Origin: Saprospiraceae bacterium
Lineage (GTDB): Bacteria; Bacteroidota; Bacteroidia; Chitinophagales; Saprospiraceae
Assembly: GCA_013140975.1 (NCBI GenBank)
Contig: JABFRV010000137.1
Coordinates: forward strand, 1-37,759
Direction of reading: 5' to 3'
Length of the DNA stretch: 37,759 nt
Shown here: positions 7,247 to 15,989 of the stretch, in pieces
Position numbering within the stretch: position 1 is the first letter of the stretch
Layout of the letters: every line of letters begins with the position of its first letter
The notes under the pieces: model-generated
The model's database searches: none
Told to the model about the DNA's origin: nothing
The model's input: only the letters and a program-made list of their open reading frames with translations
Position numbers and translations under genes: made by a program

Positions 7247-9343
7247 TTATCCCTTCATTAGTTTTATAGTTTTTGAAGAAGCTCCATTGTTATATACCAA
7301 TAAGTAAATACCGCTTTTCGGCAAATCGCTATCCCAGAATAAAACATTTTTACCTGTAACTAAATTAGATATGTCAAATTGATGAATCAATTTGCCTGTA
7401 ATATTGTAAATAGCCAATTTATTAACACTTCTTGGATTGGCACAAATCAACTCAATTGTGAGTTTTTCCTTAAAAGGATTTGGATAAATAATAATAGAAT
7501 CCTGACCTATTACATTATCATCTGCATTTACAAGCCTTGACTCATCCAGACAGCTGTTACAAATCATATTGGTATCTTCCAAACAAAGAAAAGAAGTGTA
7601 TAATGATAAAACCCTTTCGTTTATACTATTGTAAATAATTTCATTTATGATTGTATTGCTCTGCGGTCCAGATTCTAAGTCTTTAATGTATTGGCCTGTC
7701 CAGATTATTTTGGATACACTATCATTAATGGCTGCATCTTTTTCCAGGATTGCAATCTCTTGTGAGAACACCTCATTATTATATTCGCCCGAAATTTCGA
7801 CCATAAACGGGAATGCCCCCTTAAATTTACCAATCTGTATTATTGGGTCATTTAAGTAGGCAATATTATCATCACCGTTTATATTGTATCGGCTGTGGCA
7901 TATTCCTGATTGCATTCTGGTATGCAGATCAAATGAAGTAATCGCTCCTCCTATATACCTGAATGATCCATCAATAACTTCGGCTACAGAAAGTCCATTT
8001 CTAACCCTATGGAATGATCCTGAAGTAATTCGGGAAAGATTGGTGTATAAGTAATCATTTCCATAGTAATAAAAATTATTTATATAATAAGATGGAAAGC
8101 TTATAGATTGATAATCGGATATATGTATTTGAATTTTTGGATTCATCAAGGCAAGCAAGTCATCTATTAATTTATTGCCGACTTGAAAATCTCCATAATT
8201 ATCAGAATTTGATATAAAAATTATCTTACCATCATTACCATTTTTCTTTATAAAATCAATCCCACTTCCCAGCAAAGCCGGCAAATTACTGTAAGTCGAC
8301 AATGGATTGGATAAACTGTTAAAAGCATTTTCAATATTGGCTTTAGATGCATTTACCCATTTTTCACTATATTTTGAAATGGAAAGGTTCGAAAATATCA
8401 AATTGAATGAATCCTTTTCATTTAGCTTATTTAACATTTCTAATTTCACTGTATTTAATAATTCCTTGGTTGTAATACTTGTATTGGAAATGTCATAATC
8501 TATAAGAATGGCTGTTTTTGTAAGATTTCTTGTATCTAGAATCACACTTGGAAACATCGCAAACTGATATACACCTTCATTATCTTTTTGAAATTTTGAA
8601 AAATAGTACCCTTTACTCATCGGATTATTAAATCCCATTTTCAGATTACTGTTATATTTGGATGATTCGATAATCGCTCTTTTAAAGTCTCCAAAAATAG
8701 AATCTGTTTCCTGTGTAAACTGTATCACATCGTCATTCACAATATCAGGAGTCGTCCAAGTAGTATCAGTAAAAGCAAAGATGCTAAAGAAGGAAGGTGC
8801 GTACAAGGATGTATTTAAGATTGCCATAGGCAAGCCTGCCGAAATATTCGTTTTACCCCACGTGGCCGGCATCAAATATGTAATTTTTACTTTTCGCGTT
8901 TCGTTTCCAACCATTGGAAATACCCTTAATTCGTATTGGGTAGCCGTTTGCTTAAATAATATGGAGGGATCTTTTCTTCTATTTACAATTCCTTCATAAA
9001 TGGAAGAAGCTGTCCACTTATCCAGAATATTTGCTCTAACAATATCTTTTCCTATCCATAGCCACGAATCGTGTACAATAGCACCATCAGGTAAATCAAA
9101 ATTTAAAACAACTTCTAAAGTATCCCGGGACGTATTCACATTCGTGCCACGTGCAGAAAAAGTTAAATATAAACCATATTCCAAATAAATACCTTTGGGA
9201 CGAACAGATAATGAAGCTTCTTCAATAGTCCCCTGATAAGTCGCCCAACTTTTTTTGGGATCTCCTACCCTTAAATAGTTACTACCAAATAAATCAACAA
9301 AAGTTAAGGAGAATAGAATGCTTCTTAAAATGGTTTTTTTCAT
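7247..9343 (-). CDS. Secreted VIT-domain and vWA-like protein with T9SS sorting domain
   Basis: Large secreted protein, 698 residues from the start chosen here. An in-frame ATG at 9406 would add 21 residues before the signal peptide MKKTILRSILFSLTFVDLFG; the -7 promoter box at 9378-9385 lies inside that extension, so 9343 is preferred. Residues about 40-170 form a VIT domain (ARGTNVNTSRDTLEVVLNF, ANILDKWTASSIYEGI, YELRVFPMVGNETRKVKITY). A degenerate vWA-like domain follows, with DISNTS in place of DxSxS and VGNKLIDDLLALMNPKIQIH near its end. The last 80 residues are a Por-secretion sorting domain (IIYPNPFKEKLTIEL, GIYLLVYNNGASSKTIKLMKG). Secretion through the type IX system is well supported; the surface function is not known. 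Confidence 0.88.
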   Translation of the reverse strand: MKKTILRSILFSLTFVDLFGSNYLRVGDPKKSWATYQGTIEEASLSVRPKGIYLEYGLYLTFSARGTNVNTSRDTLEVVLNFDLPDGAIVHDSWLWIGKDIVRANILDKWTASSIYEGIVNRRKDPSILFKQTATQYELRVFPMVGNETRKVKITYLMPATWGKTNISAGLPMAILNTSLYAPSFFSIFAFTDTTWTTPDIVNDDVIQFTQETDSIFGDFKRAIIESSKYNSNLKMGFNNPMSKGYYFSKFQKDNEGVYQFAMFPSVILDTRNLTKTAILIDYDISNTSITTKELLNTVKLEMLNKLNEKDSFNLIFSNLSISKYSEKWVNASKANIENAFNSLSNPLSTYSNLPALLGSGIDFIKKNGNDGKIIFISNSDNYGDFQVGNKLIDDLLALMNPKIQIHISDYQSISFPSYYINNFYYYGNDYLYTNLSRITSGSFHRVRNGLSVAEVIDGSFRYIGGAITSFDLHTRMQSGICHSRYNINGDDNIAYLNDPIIQIGKFKGAFPFMVEISGEYNNEVFSQEIAILEKDAAINDSVSKIIWTGQYIKDLESGPQSNTIINEIIYNSINERVLSLYTSFLCLEDTNMICNSCLDESRLVNADDNVIGQDSIIIYPNPFKEKLTIELICANPRSVNKLAIYNITGKLIHQFDISNLVTGKNVLFWDSDLPKSGIYLLVYNNGASSKTIKLMKG

Positions 9344-9377
9344 AATCTTTTTATTAAATATTAAATAAATAATTGTA

Positions 9378-9385
9378 CAAATGTA
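9378..9385 (-). promoter_or_regulatory. -7 promoter box for the VIT-domain gene
   Basis: The minus strand reads TACATTTG, an exact TAnnTTTG box, 35 bases upstream of the ATG at 9343. The -33 region is poor (only GTTG at 9401-9404, too close). It helps decide the start codon. Confidence 0.4.
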
Positions 9386-9812
9386 ACGAATAATTACTTC
9401 CAACATCCCGCATTGGGCATAGTCCCTCTTTATTAGAACGTTTCAAGCTCTTAAATAATTAAAAAGAATGCATATTTATTCTTTTTAATTTTACTCATTG
9501 CGAAATAAATCACTTGGTTGAGTATATCCGTCTTCGATTATTGATTGTTTTAGTAATTCCATTTCTGGTGGCGCTCATTGACATTGACGTTCGCTGTCTT
9601 TTCCAGATAGGGACTTGATCACCTATTCATTATGATCAGAAGTTGAAGCTAAAACTAAAAAGACAATATTTAGAACTAATTCCCGGCAGAGTTACGAACT
9701 CTCACTAAAAAAAGAAACTTGGTCATGCTCTGTAGGCAAATGCTTCAAAATCATTACATTATGACACAAAATTTCTTATTCACTTCTCTTCTAAAAGCAT
9801 CAAGTATTTTCA
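9386..9812. other. Spacer between DUF3667 and VIT-domain genes
   Basis: No gene recognised on either strand. The one clear structure is the perfect inverted repeat at 9457-9490, listed separately. Confidence 0.4.
9457..9490. repeat. Perfect inverted repeat, 13-base arms
   Basis: Arms aattaaaaagaat (9457-9469) and attctttttaatt (9478-9490) pair perfectly around an 8-base loop. The arms are A/T with one G-C pair. It could end the DUF3667 transcript from either strand or be an operator for the VIT-domain gene; position favours a terminator, but it lies over 300 bases past that stop. Confidence 0.4.
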
Positions 9813-10808
9813 TTAGATAAACCAGGCTGCATTTAACAACAACAGGAGCCAATGGTAAAAGGTGTCAATAATAAAGACAGGAAGCCATCTTACAATTGCA
9901 CTTGCCCAATTATACCCAAATGCTTTCTTTATTGATAATAAGAAATAGACAGCATTGATAATAGGTACTGATAAGAAGATAGAAGAAGGAAAATTCAAAA
10001 TACCAATCATAAACCCCAATACCCAAAACCATATAGCCTGAAAAAGCGGAATCCAGGTACTAACATGCAATGTAAAAATCATTGAATCATAGTAGAGTAA
10101 TTTTTTTCTATAAAGTAAAGGAAAAAGTAATAATGCATTGAGGGGTAGCAACAATACAAAAAGAATATTATTCCCTGCTGTCAATTTCTTTGTGAAAGCA
10201 GATAAGCTAAGTGAACTATTGATTTGCACCCTAAAGGCTTTTACCAATTGAATATGAAAATAATCGGTCGGGTACTTTTGCTCCTGAAGCCAGTTTTTAA
10301 TTTCATTATTGGGGATATTTTTTAAAACTCTCAAGCTGCTTATAGGCGCAGAAGGAAGTGTAGGCCAAAACCTATTTGCGATAATACTTACTGTTGTGCT
10401 TGATGAATCTGGCATTTCATCAAAACGCTGACTCAATGATTTACTTGATTCAGAGGCGGGTTCAGAATATTGAACAATCTTGTCTGTAAAAAGCCAAAAG
10501 CTAAACATAAAAAATGCGGTGCACCAGATATACATCCTTACGGGAGGAGAATACCGGCTCCGTTTATCTTCAATAAAATCTTTTGTAATCTGACCCGGAC
10601 GAACAAACAAGGTCTTGATAGTTAACCATGTTTTATTGTCAAGATGAAAGATGCCTTCTATCAACTCGTACAGGTAGTGAAAGAAAGGCCTTCTGGGACT
10701 ATGATTTTCCTGTCCGCAATTAGGGCAGTACTTCATATTCGGCAGATCAATCCTGAAATCGTAATTACAATTTTTGCAATGCTCAGTCCGTATTTTTTTT
10801 CGTAGCAT
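9813..10808 (-). CDS. DUF3667 family membrane protein with zinc ribbon
   Basis: Protein of 331 residues. The N-terminus has a four-Cys zinc ribbon (HCKNCNYDFRID and YCPNCGQENHS, residues about 10-36). The DUF3667 signature follows: RRPFFHYLYELIEGIFHLDN, TLFVRPGQITKDFIEDKRSR and YSPPVRMYIWCTAFFMFSFW. The rest has about five membrane helices (FMFSFWLF, ILFVLLLPLNALLLFPLLY, FQAIWFWVLGFMIGIL, FLSVPIINAVYFLLS, WLLLLLNAAWFI) with a soluble loop at about 125-195. The family is common in Bacteroidota and has no known function. It is a lone gene. Confidence 0.9.
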   Translation of the reverse strand: MLRKKIRTEHCKNCNYDFRIDLPNMKYCPNCGQENHSPRRPFFHYLYELIEGIFHLDNKTWLTIKTLFVRPGQITKDFIEDKRSRYSPPVRMYIWCTAFFMFSFWLFTDKIVQYSEPASESSKSLSQRFDEMPDSSSTTVSIIANRFWPTLPSAPISSLRVLKNIPNNEIKNWLQEQKYPTDYFHIQLVKAFRVQINSSLSLSAFTKKLTAGNNILFVLLLPLNALLLFPLLYRKKLLYYDSMIFTLHVSTWIPLFQAIWFWVLGFMIGILNFPSSIFLSVPIINAVYFLLSIKKAFGYNWASAIVRWLPVFIIDTFYHWLLLLLNAAWFI

Positions 10809-10976
10809 ATCTTTATTTAATTCTTATTTTGAACAAGATACGGTTTTAGATTGGGTCGCAAACAACTTCTGTATTCATGCACTTTCCGTAAAAAGCTGTA
10901 CCCGTTTGAAATTACTTCGCTTTGCCATCCCGATAAATATAAGGATACAATCCTATTGTTGCCGGATTAACTAATT

Positions 10977-11405
10977 TTACGTTATTAAGTTGATTTCAAA
11001 TAAACAACAGTTTGGTTCATCCTGATAATGCTTAGGCAAGTTTGCAGTATCTGTCAATTTAAACATTCCTATAAATGTAAATCCTGCCGATGTGTAATGC
11101 TCAATTAATTTCGTATTTTCCCCTAATGTGTCTAAACGAACAAATTTCTTTCCCAATTGCTTTGAATATATTTTTGCCCATTCAACAATTTTTTCGATAT
11201 ACCTATTTCCACGAAAGTTTGGATTCGTACATATACGATGAATATAAATAGAATCGTTTTGGTCTTTATCACCCCAAATTTCTTTGTCTTGAAATGTTAT
11301 AGCCCAATTACAAGCGATTGCATTATCCATACTAATTTTCCATTGTCGCGCTTCATTTATTTCTTTTTCCACAATAGATTTTTCGAAATACGGCCACACA
11401 ACCAT
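10977..11405 (-). CDS. GNAT N-acetyltransferase, N-terminally interrupted
   Basis: GCN5-type acetyltransferase fold in the 142 residues after the only usable ATG. Visible family parts are INEARQWKISMDNAIACNW, WGDKDQNDSIYIHRICTNPN, the acetyl-CoA loop PNFRGNRYIEKIVEWA, KKFVRLDTLGENTKLIEHYT and SAGFTFIGMFKL. The subfamily normally begins about 30 residues earlier, and exactly those residues lie upstream in the same frame behind a TAA at 11412-11414 (see next entry). The product from 11405 would lack the first strand and helix of the fold, so this is probably a pseudogene, or the stop is an assembly error. The substrate is unknown. Confidence 0.8.
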   Translation of the reverse strand: MVVWPYFEKSIVEKEINEARQWKISMDNAIACNWAITFQDKEIWGDKDQNDSIYIHRICTNPNFRGNRYIEKIVEWAKIYSKQLGKKFVRLDTLGENTKLIEHYTSAGFTFIGMFKLTDTANLPKHYQDEPNCCLFEINLIT

Positions 11406-11411
11406 CTTGCT

Positions 11412-11492
11412 TTAAATTTGCAGATTTCTCGCAGCTTCGTAAAGCGATAAAATCTCATTCGCATCAGAAGGTATACAATTTTTGATTTCCAT
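11412..11492 (-). pseudogene. Severed N-terminus of the GNAT gene with in-frame TAA
   Basis: From ATG at 11490-11492 the minus strand reads MEIKNCIPSDANEILSLYEA, then ARNLQI, then TAA (11412-11414). It continues in the same frame as SKMVVWPYFEKS of the downstream open frame. IPSDANEILSLYEAARN is the expected first strand and helix of a GNAT, and the VVWPYF that follows matches the family. The full gene would span 10977-11492 and code for about 170 residues. One substitution would restore it. Confidence 0.75.
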
Positions 11493-11655
11493 ATTTAAGA
11501 ACGCATGATTTAAGTGGTATAAAACTGATTTATTTCAGCCATATAAAAACCTTGAATCTTTCTAATCTTTGGAGCTTACGAATTGGTGAATTAGAGTATC
11601 CGCTCAATTTTTCAAATTCGTCTTACTAAATGCTAGCTGTTCTTAGTATTTATTA

Positions 11656-12276
11656 CTAATTTGAATACGGCATTTTTTTACTAGCATGTCGCATCAAGTT
11701 ATCTACTAATTGGGCTGGAGTACTTCCAACACTTCCGGATACTTTGTGATTATAGTTCCACAGTAATTTCTTCGTTTCTTTATCGTGAATTTCAAGAGTT
11801 ACTGTTGTATTATTTGTTGTTCCCCATACACCAACAAAAACCCCTAAAGCAACTGCAGCGCCTTCTGACATTGGCTTTGTCAAAGAATAATTTGAGGTAA
11901 TTACACCATCAACTCCTAACGCTTCACAGATTTCATTCGGCGACATTGGGTTATCACCAAAATACCCTGCCTTTTTTAACTTGGCATTGGTCGTTTCAAC
12001 ATCTAGGATTTCAACCTGGATTCGGTTTTGCCTTTTTCTTTTTAACAGCCAACTATACATTTCATTCTGAAAATTTGTTGATTCTGTTCTTTGATGCTCC
12101 TTAATGGCTTCTGCATCAACATTTTTACTTGCAGCAATGGAAACTTTTGGTGGTGCAATTGCAATTACTTGATGGCTACTTGCTCTCGCTTTCGCTTCTG
12201 GGCTATAATATATTTTTGCACAACTACCCATAATCAAAGCAATTGTGACGAATAGAACTGTTGAATATTTATTCAT
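11656..12276 (-). CDS. Predicted lipoprotein, possibly CsgG/GNA1162-like fold
   Basis: Envelope lipoprotein of 206 residues. The signal ends in a lipobox (LIMGSCAKIYYSPEAK) with Cys near residue 19. The mature part is a mixed alpha/beta domain: VIAIAPPKVSIAA, NFQNEMYSWLLKRKRQNRIQ, VEILDVETTNAKLKKAGYFG, the region EICEALGVDGVITSNYSLTK, then TVTLEIHDKETKKLLWNYNH and a C-terminal helix. The pattern of a name-like strand, a resistance to degradation region and the ALGVDGVI stretch recalls CsgG/LpoB/GNA1162 periplasmic proteins, but I cannot confirm it. It is a lone gene flanked by spacers; GCTAGC at 11632-11637 follows its stop. Confidence 0.7.
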   Translation of the reverse strand: MNKYSTVLFVTIALIMGSCAKIYYSPEAKARASSHQVIAIAPPKVSIAASKNVDAEAIKEHQRTESTNFQNEMYSWLLKRKRQNRIQVEILDVETTNAKLKKAGYFGDNPMSPNEICEALGVDGVITSNYSLTKPMSEGAAVALGVFVGVWGTTNNTTVTLEIHDKETKKLLWNYNHKVSGSVGSTPAQLVDNLMRHASKKMPYSN

Positions 12277-12495
12277 ATGTTTAATTAAAATTGTTTACGT
12301 TTACTTTGCAGATGATCACCAAAGGATTTGAACACACATGGTTCCGCCGCTCAAAGTTAATGCTTTTTTCTTATTTGTCAAGCGGCCAAGAGTGAATAAT
12401 TTGGTCATGGTCAGAGGGATCTGGTATTCACATTGCTAAATATAATCAATAGTCGGATGTAGAAAAATTCATCAAAGTAGTGTCGTCTTTTACAA

Positions 12496-12807
12496 TTATC
12501 TCAACACTTTTATTAAGCGAACCCCATTCGTATAATATCCATTTGAATGGAGAATCGTCTTATTATCAGAATTTCTATATTCAATAGTATATGCACCATC
12601 AATTCTATTCCTCCACATATTTAAATGACCTGCCTTTTTTGCACCACTTTTAATTGAACCCAGGTTCAATACTTTCACTTTTTCTGACGTGTAAAACTTC
12701 ACATTAAAAATTTCATTCTCACTATCATTCTTTACAGAAAAATAAATACCATTATTACAGGAACTTAATATAAGAACAATTACGAAAAGAATGAATTGAT
12801 TCATCAT
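12496..12807 (-). CDS. Small predicted lipoprotein
   Basis: Protein of 103 residues that I do not recognise. A lipoprotein signal is clear: MNQFILFVIVLILSSCNNG, with the lipidated Cys near residue 17 and Asn after it. The mature 86 residues look like a beta-rich domain (IYFSVKNDSENEIFNVKFYT, VLNLGSIKSGAKKAGHLNM, YTIEYRNSDNKTILHSNGYY). The second ATG at 12804 is an equal start. The spacer upstream and downstream holds no partner gene. Confidence 0.65.
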   Translation of the reverse strand: MMNQFILFVIVLILSSCNNGIYFSVKNDSENEIFNVKFYTSEKVKVLNLGSIKSGAKKAGHLNMWRNRIDGAYTIEYRNSDNKTILHSNGYYTNGVRLIKVLR

Positions 12808-12927
12808 ATTGGCGAATCTGACAATTTTTAACTCTACTCATCCTTCTGAAGCGAAGAATTTTAAGACGATTAAATAATTTGAAAATTTAATTGCATTACG
12901 TACAACGATTCTCGGCCTTATCGCTAG

Positions 12928-13452
12928 TTACTTAGTCTTATTATGGAATCCCGCCTCGTCTTCAACAGTTCTTTTGAATCTGCGAATCACATTCATTGTC
13001 TCCATATGCTTGTAACTTGAATAAAGTTTATAAATGACAATCAAAAAACAAAGAATTTGAAAACCCAGAGAAATGAGCACAGCGTTCAATCCTGAGAAGT
13101 TTTGCGCAATGAGAAGAAAAACGATAACGCATTGAATTGCAATCCAAAGGACAATCGCAAATACAAATAGAATCACCGACAAAAATACCATGTATCCGGT
13201 CCTTTGCATGTCATGTTTAATTGCATTCGTAATTTCAATTTTGAAAAACTTGATGAAAAAAAGAAATGGAGCCTTTATGGCACCTAGCAAATAGTGCCAG
13301 AAGCTTGTATTTTCCTGATGAATAGTTGTACCCCTTTCTTCATCCCTGGAAATCGTTTTATTTTTTTCCTCAATATTTTCAGATGCACCTACTTTAGCCT
13401 TTTCGGCTGCAATAAGAGCTTCCAGCTGTCGAATAATTTCTGTTGTATTCAT
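12928..13452 (-). CDS. Predicted membrane protein, holin-X-like topology
   Basis: Protein of 174 residues. A polar N-terminal half with a coiled-coil-like helix (EIIRQLEALIAAEKAK) and a charged linker is followed by FWHYLLGAIKAPFLFFIKFF, then two strong membrane helices (YMVFLSVILFVFAIVLWIAI and VLISLGFQILCFLIVIYKLY) and a basic tail (VIRRFKRTVEDE). Two helices joined by a short loop after an amphipathic segment recall the putative holin / phage-holin superfamily proteins of chromosomes, usually of unknown role. No phage genes lie nearby, so a phage origin is not supported. Confidence 0.65.
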   Translation of the reverse strand: MNTTEIIRQLEALIAAEKAKVGASENIEEKNKTISRDEERGTTIHQENTSFWHYLLGAIKAPFLFFIKFFKIEITNAIKHDMQRTGYMVFLSVILFVFAIVLWIAIQCVIVFLLIAQNFSGLNAVLISLGFQILCFLIVIYKLYSSYKHMETMNVIRRFKRTVEDEAGFHNKTK

Positions 13453-13548
13453 ATGAGTTTATTTTAATTCACTTGTTTTTGTTTTCTGTTTTTTGGTTTT
13501 TATTCTTGTCCGGACCTACGTGTAAGATGTTTAATCGTCTATTATATT

Positions 13549-13570
13549 CAACATCGAAATGCTGATGTTG
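13549..13570 (-). terminator. Hairpin after the porin gene
   Basis: Arms caacatc (13549-13555) and gatgttg (13564-13570) with an 8-base loop lie 17 bases past the porin stop. There is no strong U run after it, so a terminator role is likely only by position. Confidence 0.35.
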
Positions 13571-13586
13571 GTTGCAATTCTTCTAT

Positions 13587-14651
13587 TTATCTAAGCTTAA
13601 TCGTCAGGTTCGTCGTTATCGAATAATTATCGTTACTTGTATTATTTGAAAATATCTTATCTTTTGAATTATACATTTTTCCCTCTATTCTGCATTTTAG
13701 TCTGTCGTTTACTTCAAAGTCAAAATTCGTAGAAAGCCCAAAGGTCTGAAATCCATTTGCTGTTCCTGAGGCAATTATCAACTCATTTCTGTCAGAATAA
13801 TATTCTGCCCTGAATGCTACTACTGTATTTTTACTTGTTCTTTGTCTGAGAATAATAACAGGAGTATACCAACTATCAAATTTATTGCTCAATATTTTTT
13901 CAGATCCGATGTCAAATCCTGCTATAATTCCAAATCTATCAGATGGTTCATATTGCAAATAAAAATTATGAAAATGTCTAAATGATTCCAAACTGTCCGG
14001 CTTGTCTGAACCTATAAAATTACTGTAATTTAGAGTTAGTCTTGAACTTGGCCTGTAGCTTGCTTGCATTCCAAAAGAAGGCTCCTGGACAAAGTCAGGC
14101 TTGCGAACTCGTTGCCAACCATTTAAAAACAAGGCTGATAAAAGTAATTTTTCGTTTGCAGATGCATAGGAGATCTTAAGTCCTGCCTCATAGTATGGTG
14201 AATTTTCTGCCAGCAAGCTTCTTGTCAATGTCCAGCAGTCAGCACTAATAGCACTTTCAAATCCTATATGAGAAGGCATAATTCCCGCATCTATCCAAAT
14301 ATTCCTTCGTTCAGATAATTTAAGTCCGATATTCGCTTCATAAATAAATTGAGCCCAGGAGGGTTCTGAGATTAAATTGTATTTTGCATAATTACCTGCC
14401 ATCAAACCAAGATTGGCTCTGTATTTTTTATCTACATAGTTGGCTTTTACAATAAGTAAGTTGACATTTAATTCATTATGCCTTTTGTGATTGTAAAGAA
14501 AATTTGATTTTTTATGGTTTGATGGATTAGAAAAGTCATAACTATAATAGATTTCGCCATAAGCTGAATATGTCAGTTTTTTCACACTGTCTGTCTGAGC
14601 AAAAATGTTGCTTATAAGAGATACTGCTAAAATGAATAATCCAAATTTCAC
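13587..14651 (-). CDS. Outer-membrane beta-barrel protein, OmpL-like porin (bbp2 type)
   Basis: Outer-membrane protein of 354 residues with a signal peptide (MKFGLFILAVSLISNIFAQ). Beta-strands alternate throughout: YSAYGEIYYSYDFS, ELNVNLLIVKANYVDKKYRA, NLGLMAGNYAKYN, IWIDAGIMPSHIGFES, YYEAGLKISYASANEKLLL, NGWQRV, GIIAGFDIGSEK, VVAFRAEYYSD, and the last strand YSITTNLTIKLR. The combination of GEIYYSYDF near the start, the SHIGFESAISADCWTLTRSL segment and FLNGWQRV is typical of the putative beta-barrel porin-2 family in Bacteroidota. The last strand lacks the usual terminal Phe. The solute is unknown, and no transporter partner is adjacent. Confidence 0.82.
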   Translation of the reverse strand: MKFGLFILAVSLISNIFAQTDSVKKLTYSAYGEIYYSYDFSNPSNHKKSNFLYNHKRHNELNVNLLIVKANYVDKKYRANLGLMAGNYAKYNLISEPSWAQFIYEANIGLKLSERRNIWIDAGIMPSHIGFESAISADCWTLTRSLLAENSPYYEAGLKISYASANEKLLLSALFLNGWQRVRKPDFVQEPSFGMQASYRPSSRLTLNYSNFIGSDKPDSLESFRHFHNFYLQYEPSDRFGIIAGFDIGSEKILSNKFDSWYTPVIILRQRTSKNTVVAFRAEYYSDRNELIIASGTANGFQTFGLSTNFDFEVNDRLKCRIEGKMYNSKDKIFSNNTSNDNYSITTNLTIKLR

Positions 14652-14755
14652 TTATTACTATTTAAAATATTGAACTCCTTTAAAATTACAAATAACGGAT
14701 TAGTTTATGCCGAACGCAGAGTTTTTCAACCCTTCTTCCACCATACTTGAATTGA

Positions 14756-15400
14756 TTATCTCTTCAAGAGCTTGAAGGCATGAGACCATTGATTATTAGT
14801 AAAACCGATGATACACCAAAGCATACACAAAGGCTCGATGGCTCTTGCAGATTCTACCATTCCGAAATCAGATGCTTCCCAACCAAAAGTGTCAATGATT
14901 ATAGATACTTCCTTTTTAGCATTTTCATTATTTCCGCAAATAAACATAGTCGGCTTACTTTCATAAGAAGGATTAACCATAGATCCGCTTCCTACACTGT
15001 TAAATGCTTTTACAAAATTTGCAGAGGGAACAGTTTCCTGCAATTCTTCCATTAATGATCTATCAAGAGTCGTGAAGAATTTCAATACGCCATTCGTGGG
15101 CGGAGCATCAGAAATAGGATTTGAAGCGTCTATTACCGTTTTGTTGCTAATGTTATCATGCCCCATTAAATTAAGTGCATTTTTAGCTACAGATCCTTTT
15201 ACTGCGAGAACAATAATTTCACCAAAACTTGCGGCATCAGCAAATGAACCGACAAGTGCATTTGCACCTGGGCCATTTTGCCATTCAGCTAGCTTTGACG
15301 CATCCCTTGTGCCAAGCATTACCTGATAACCATGTTTTAAAAATCCAGCTCCCAATGTCTGGGCAACTATTCCCGATCCGATAATTCCGATTTTTTTCAT
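14756..15400 (-). CDS. NADP-binding oxidoreductase, F420-type (NADPH-dependent)
   Basis: Cytoplasmic protein of 214 residues with an N-terminal Rossmann fold of the F420-oxidoreductase family: KKIGIIGSGIVAQTLGAGFL, GTRDASKLAEWQ (the basic residue suggests NADP), ASFGEIIVLAVKG, KTVIDASNPIS, then VPSANFVKAFNSVGSG and TMFICGNNENAKKEV. Members reduce F420 or unknown small substrates; Bacteroidota lack F420, so another acceptor is likely. The C-terminus (ESARAIEPLCMLWCIIGF) is normal for the family. It is monocistronic, with 104 bases to the next gene downstream. Confidence 0.88.
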   Translation of the reverse strand: MKKIGIIGSGIVAQTLGAGFLKHGYQVMLGTRDASKLAEWQNGPGANALVGSFADAASFGEIIVLAVKGSVAKNALNLMGHDNISNKTVIDASNPISDAPPTNGVLKFFTTLDRSLMEELQETVPSANFVKAFNSVGSGSMVNPSYESKPTMFICGNNENAKKEVSIIIDTFGWEASDFGMVESARAIEPLCMLWCIIGFTNNQWSHAFKLLKR

Positions 15401-15445
15401 ACTATTTCTTTTTAATTCGTTACAAATAATTATTTAAAATGCCTT

Positions 15446-15850
15446 TTATGCCCTGTTGTGGGTTTGTCGTTTTTCTTTTTTAAGAATGATCCAAAGTAAA
15501 ATTGACGAAGCCAAAGTTAGTACACTAAAGAATTTTTCAAAATTGCTGATGGCGAAAAGATTACCAATAGTATTTAATGCAAATAAAGCTAAAAAAATCC
15601 ATAAAATTATATCCACTACTCTATTAGGAATAATCTTACTTATATATCCCCCTTTTATCATTAGAATTAAAAATAGAATAAGGTTGATAATGAATGAAAT
15701 ACTTTCAAAAATATACATTTCAGAAACCCTTTTTAATCTTCCTCCCCAGGTAATCTCATAAGGGATGATTCTCAATAGTATGCTCAAATGAAATAGCATT
15801 ACAATGGCGAGTAACCAGAGCATGATCTTTATTGCGGTTATTTTATTCAT
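15446..15850 (-). CDS. Predicted four-helix membrane protein, unknown
   Basis: Protein of 134 residues that I do not recognise. Four hydrophobic helices are clear: IKIMLWLLAIVMLFHLSILL (8-27), FESISFIINLILFLILMIKG (48-67), VVDIILWIFLALFALNTIG (78-97) and FFSVLTLASSILLWIILKK (107-126). A WGGRLK loop follows helix one, and the tail is basic (KKEKRQTHNRA). Its stop is 46 bases before the NADP-binding gene start, so the two might be cotranscribed. Confidence 0.65.
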   Translation of the reverse strand: MNKITAIKIMLWLLAIVMLFHLSILLRIIPYEITWGGRLKRVSEMYIFESISFIINLILFLILMIKGGYISKIIPNRVVDIILWIFLALFALNTIGNLFAISNFEKFFSVLTLASSILLWIILKKEKRQTHNRA

Positions 15851-15989
15851 TTATTTTATAGAATTCAGATATAAAACAAAAGTTTAGGGTTTTTTGTTTG
15901 GGAGGTCTATTAACACAGGTCAAAATCATAATGCTCCAATCTGATCTTGCGATTTAATGAATCTAACTATCATTGAAGCAACATCAATG

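Noticed and set aside
12320-12370. Stretch resembling the 3' half of a tRNA (GGATTTGAACACAC)
   Set aside because: Arms do not pair and no acceptor or anticodon stem is found.
12928-13452. Prophage remnant based on the holin-like protein
   Set aside because: No other phage gene is nearby and chromosomal holin-X-like proteins are common.
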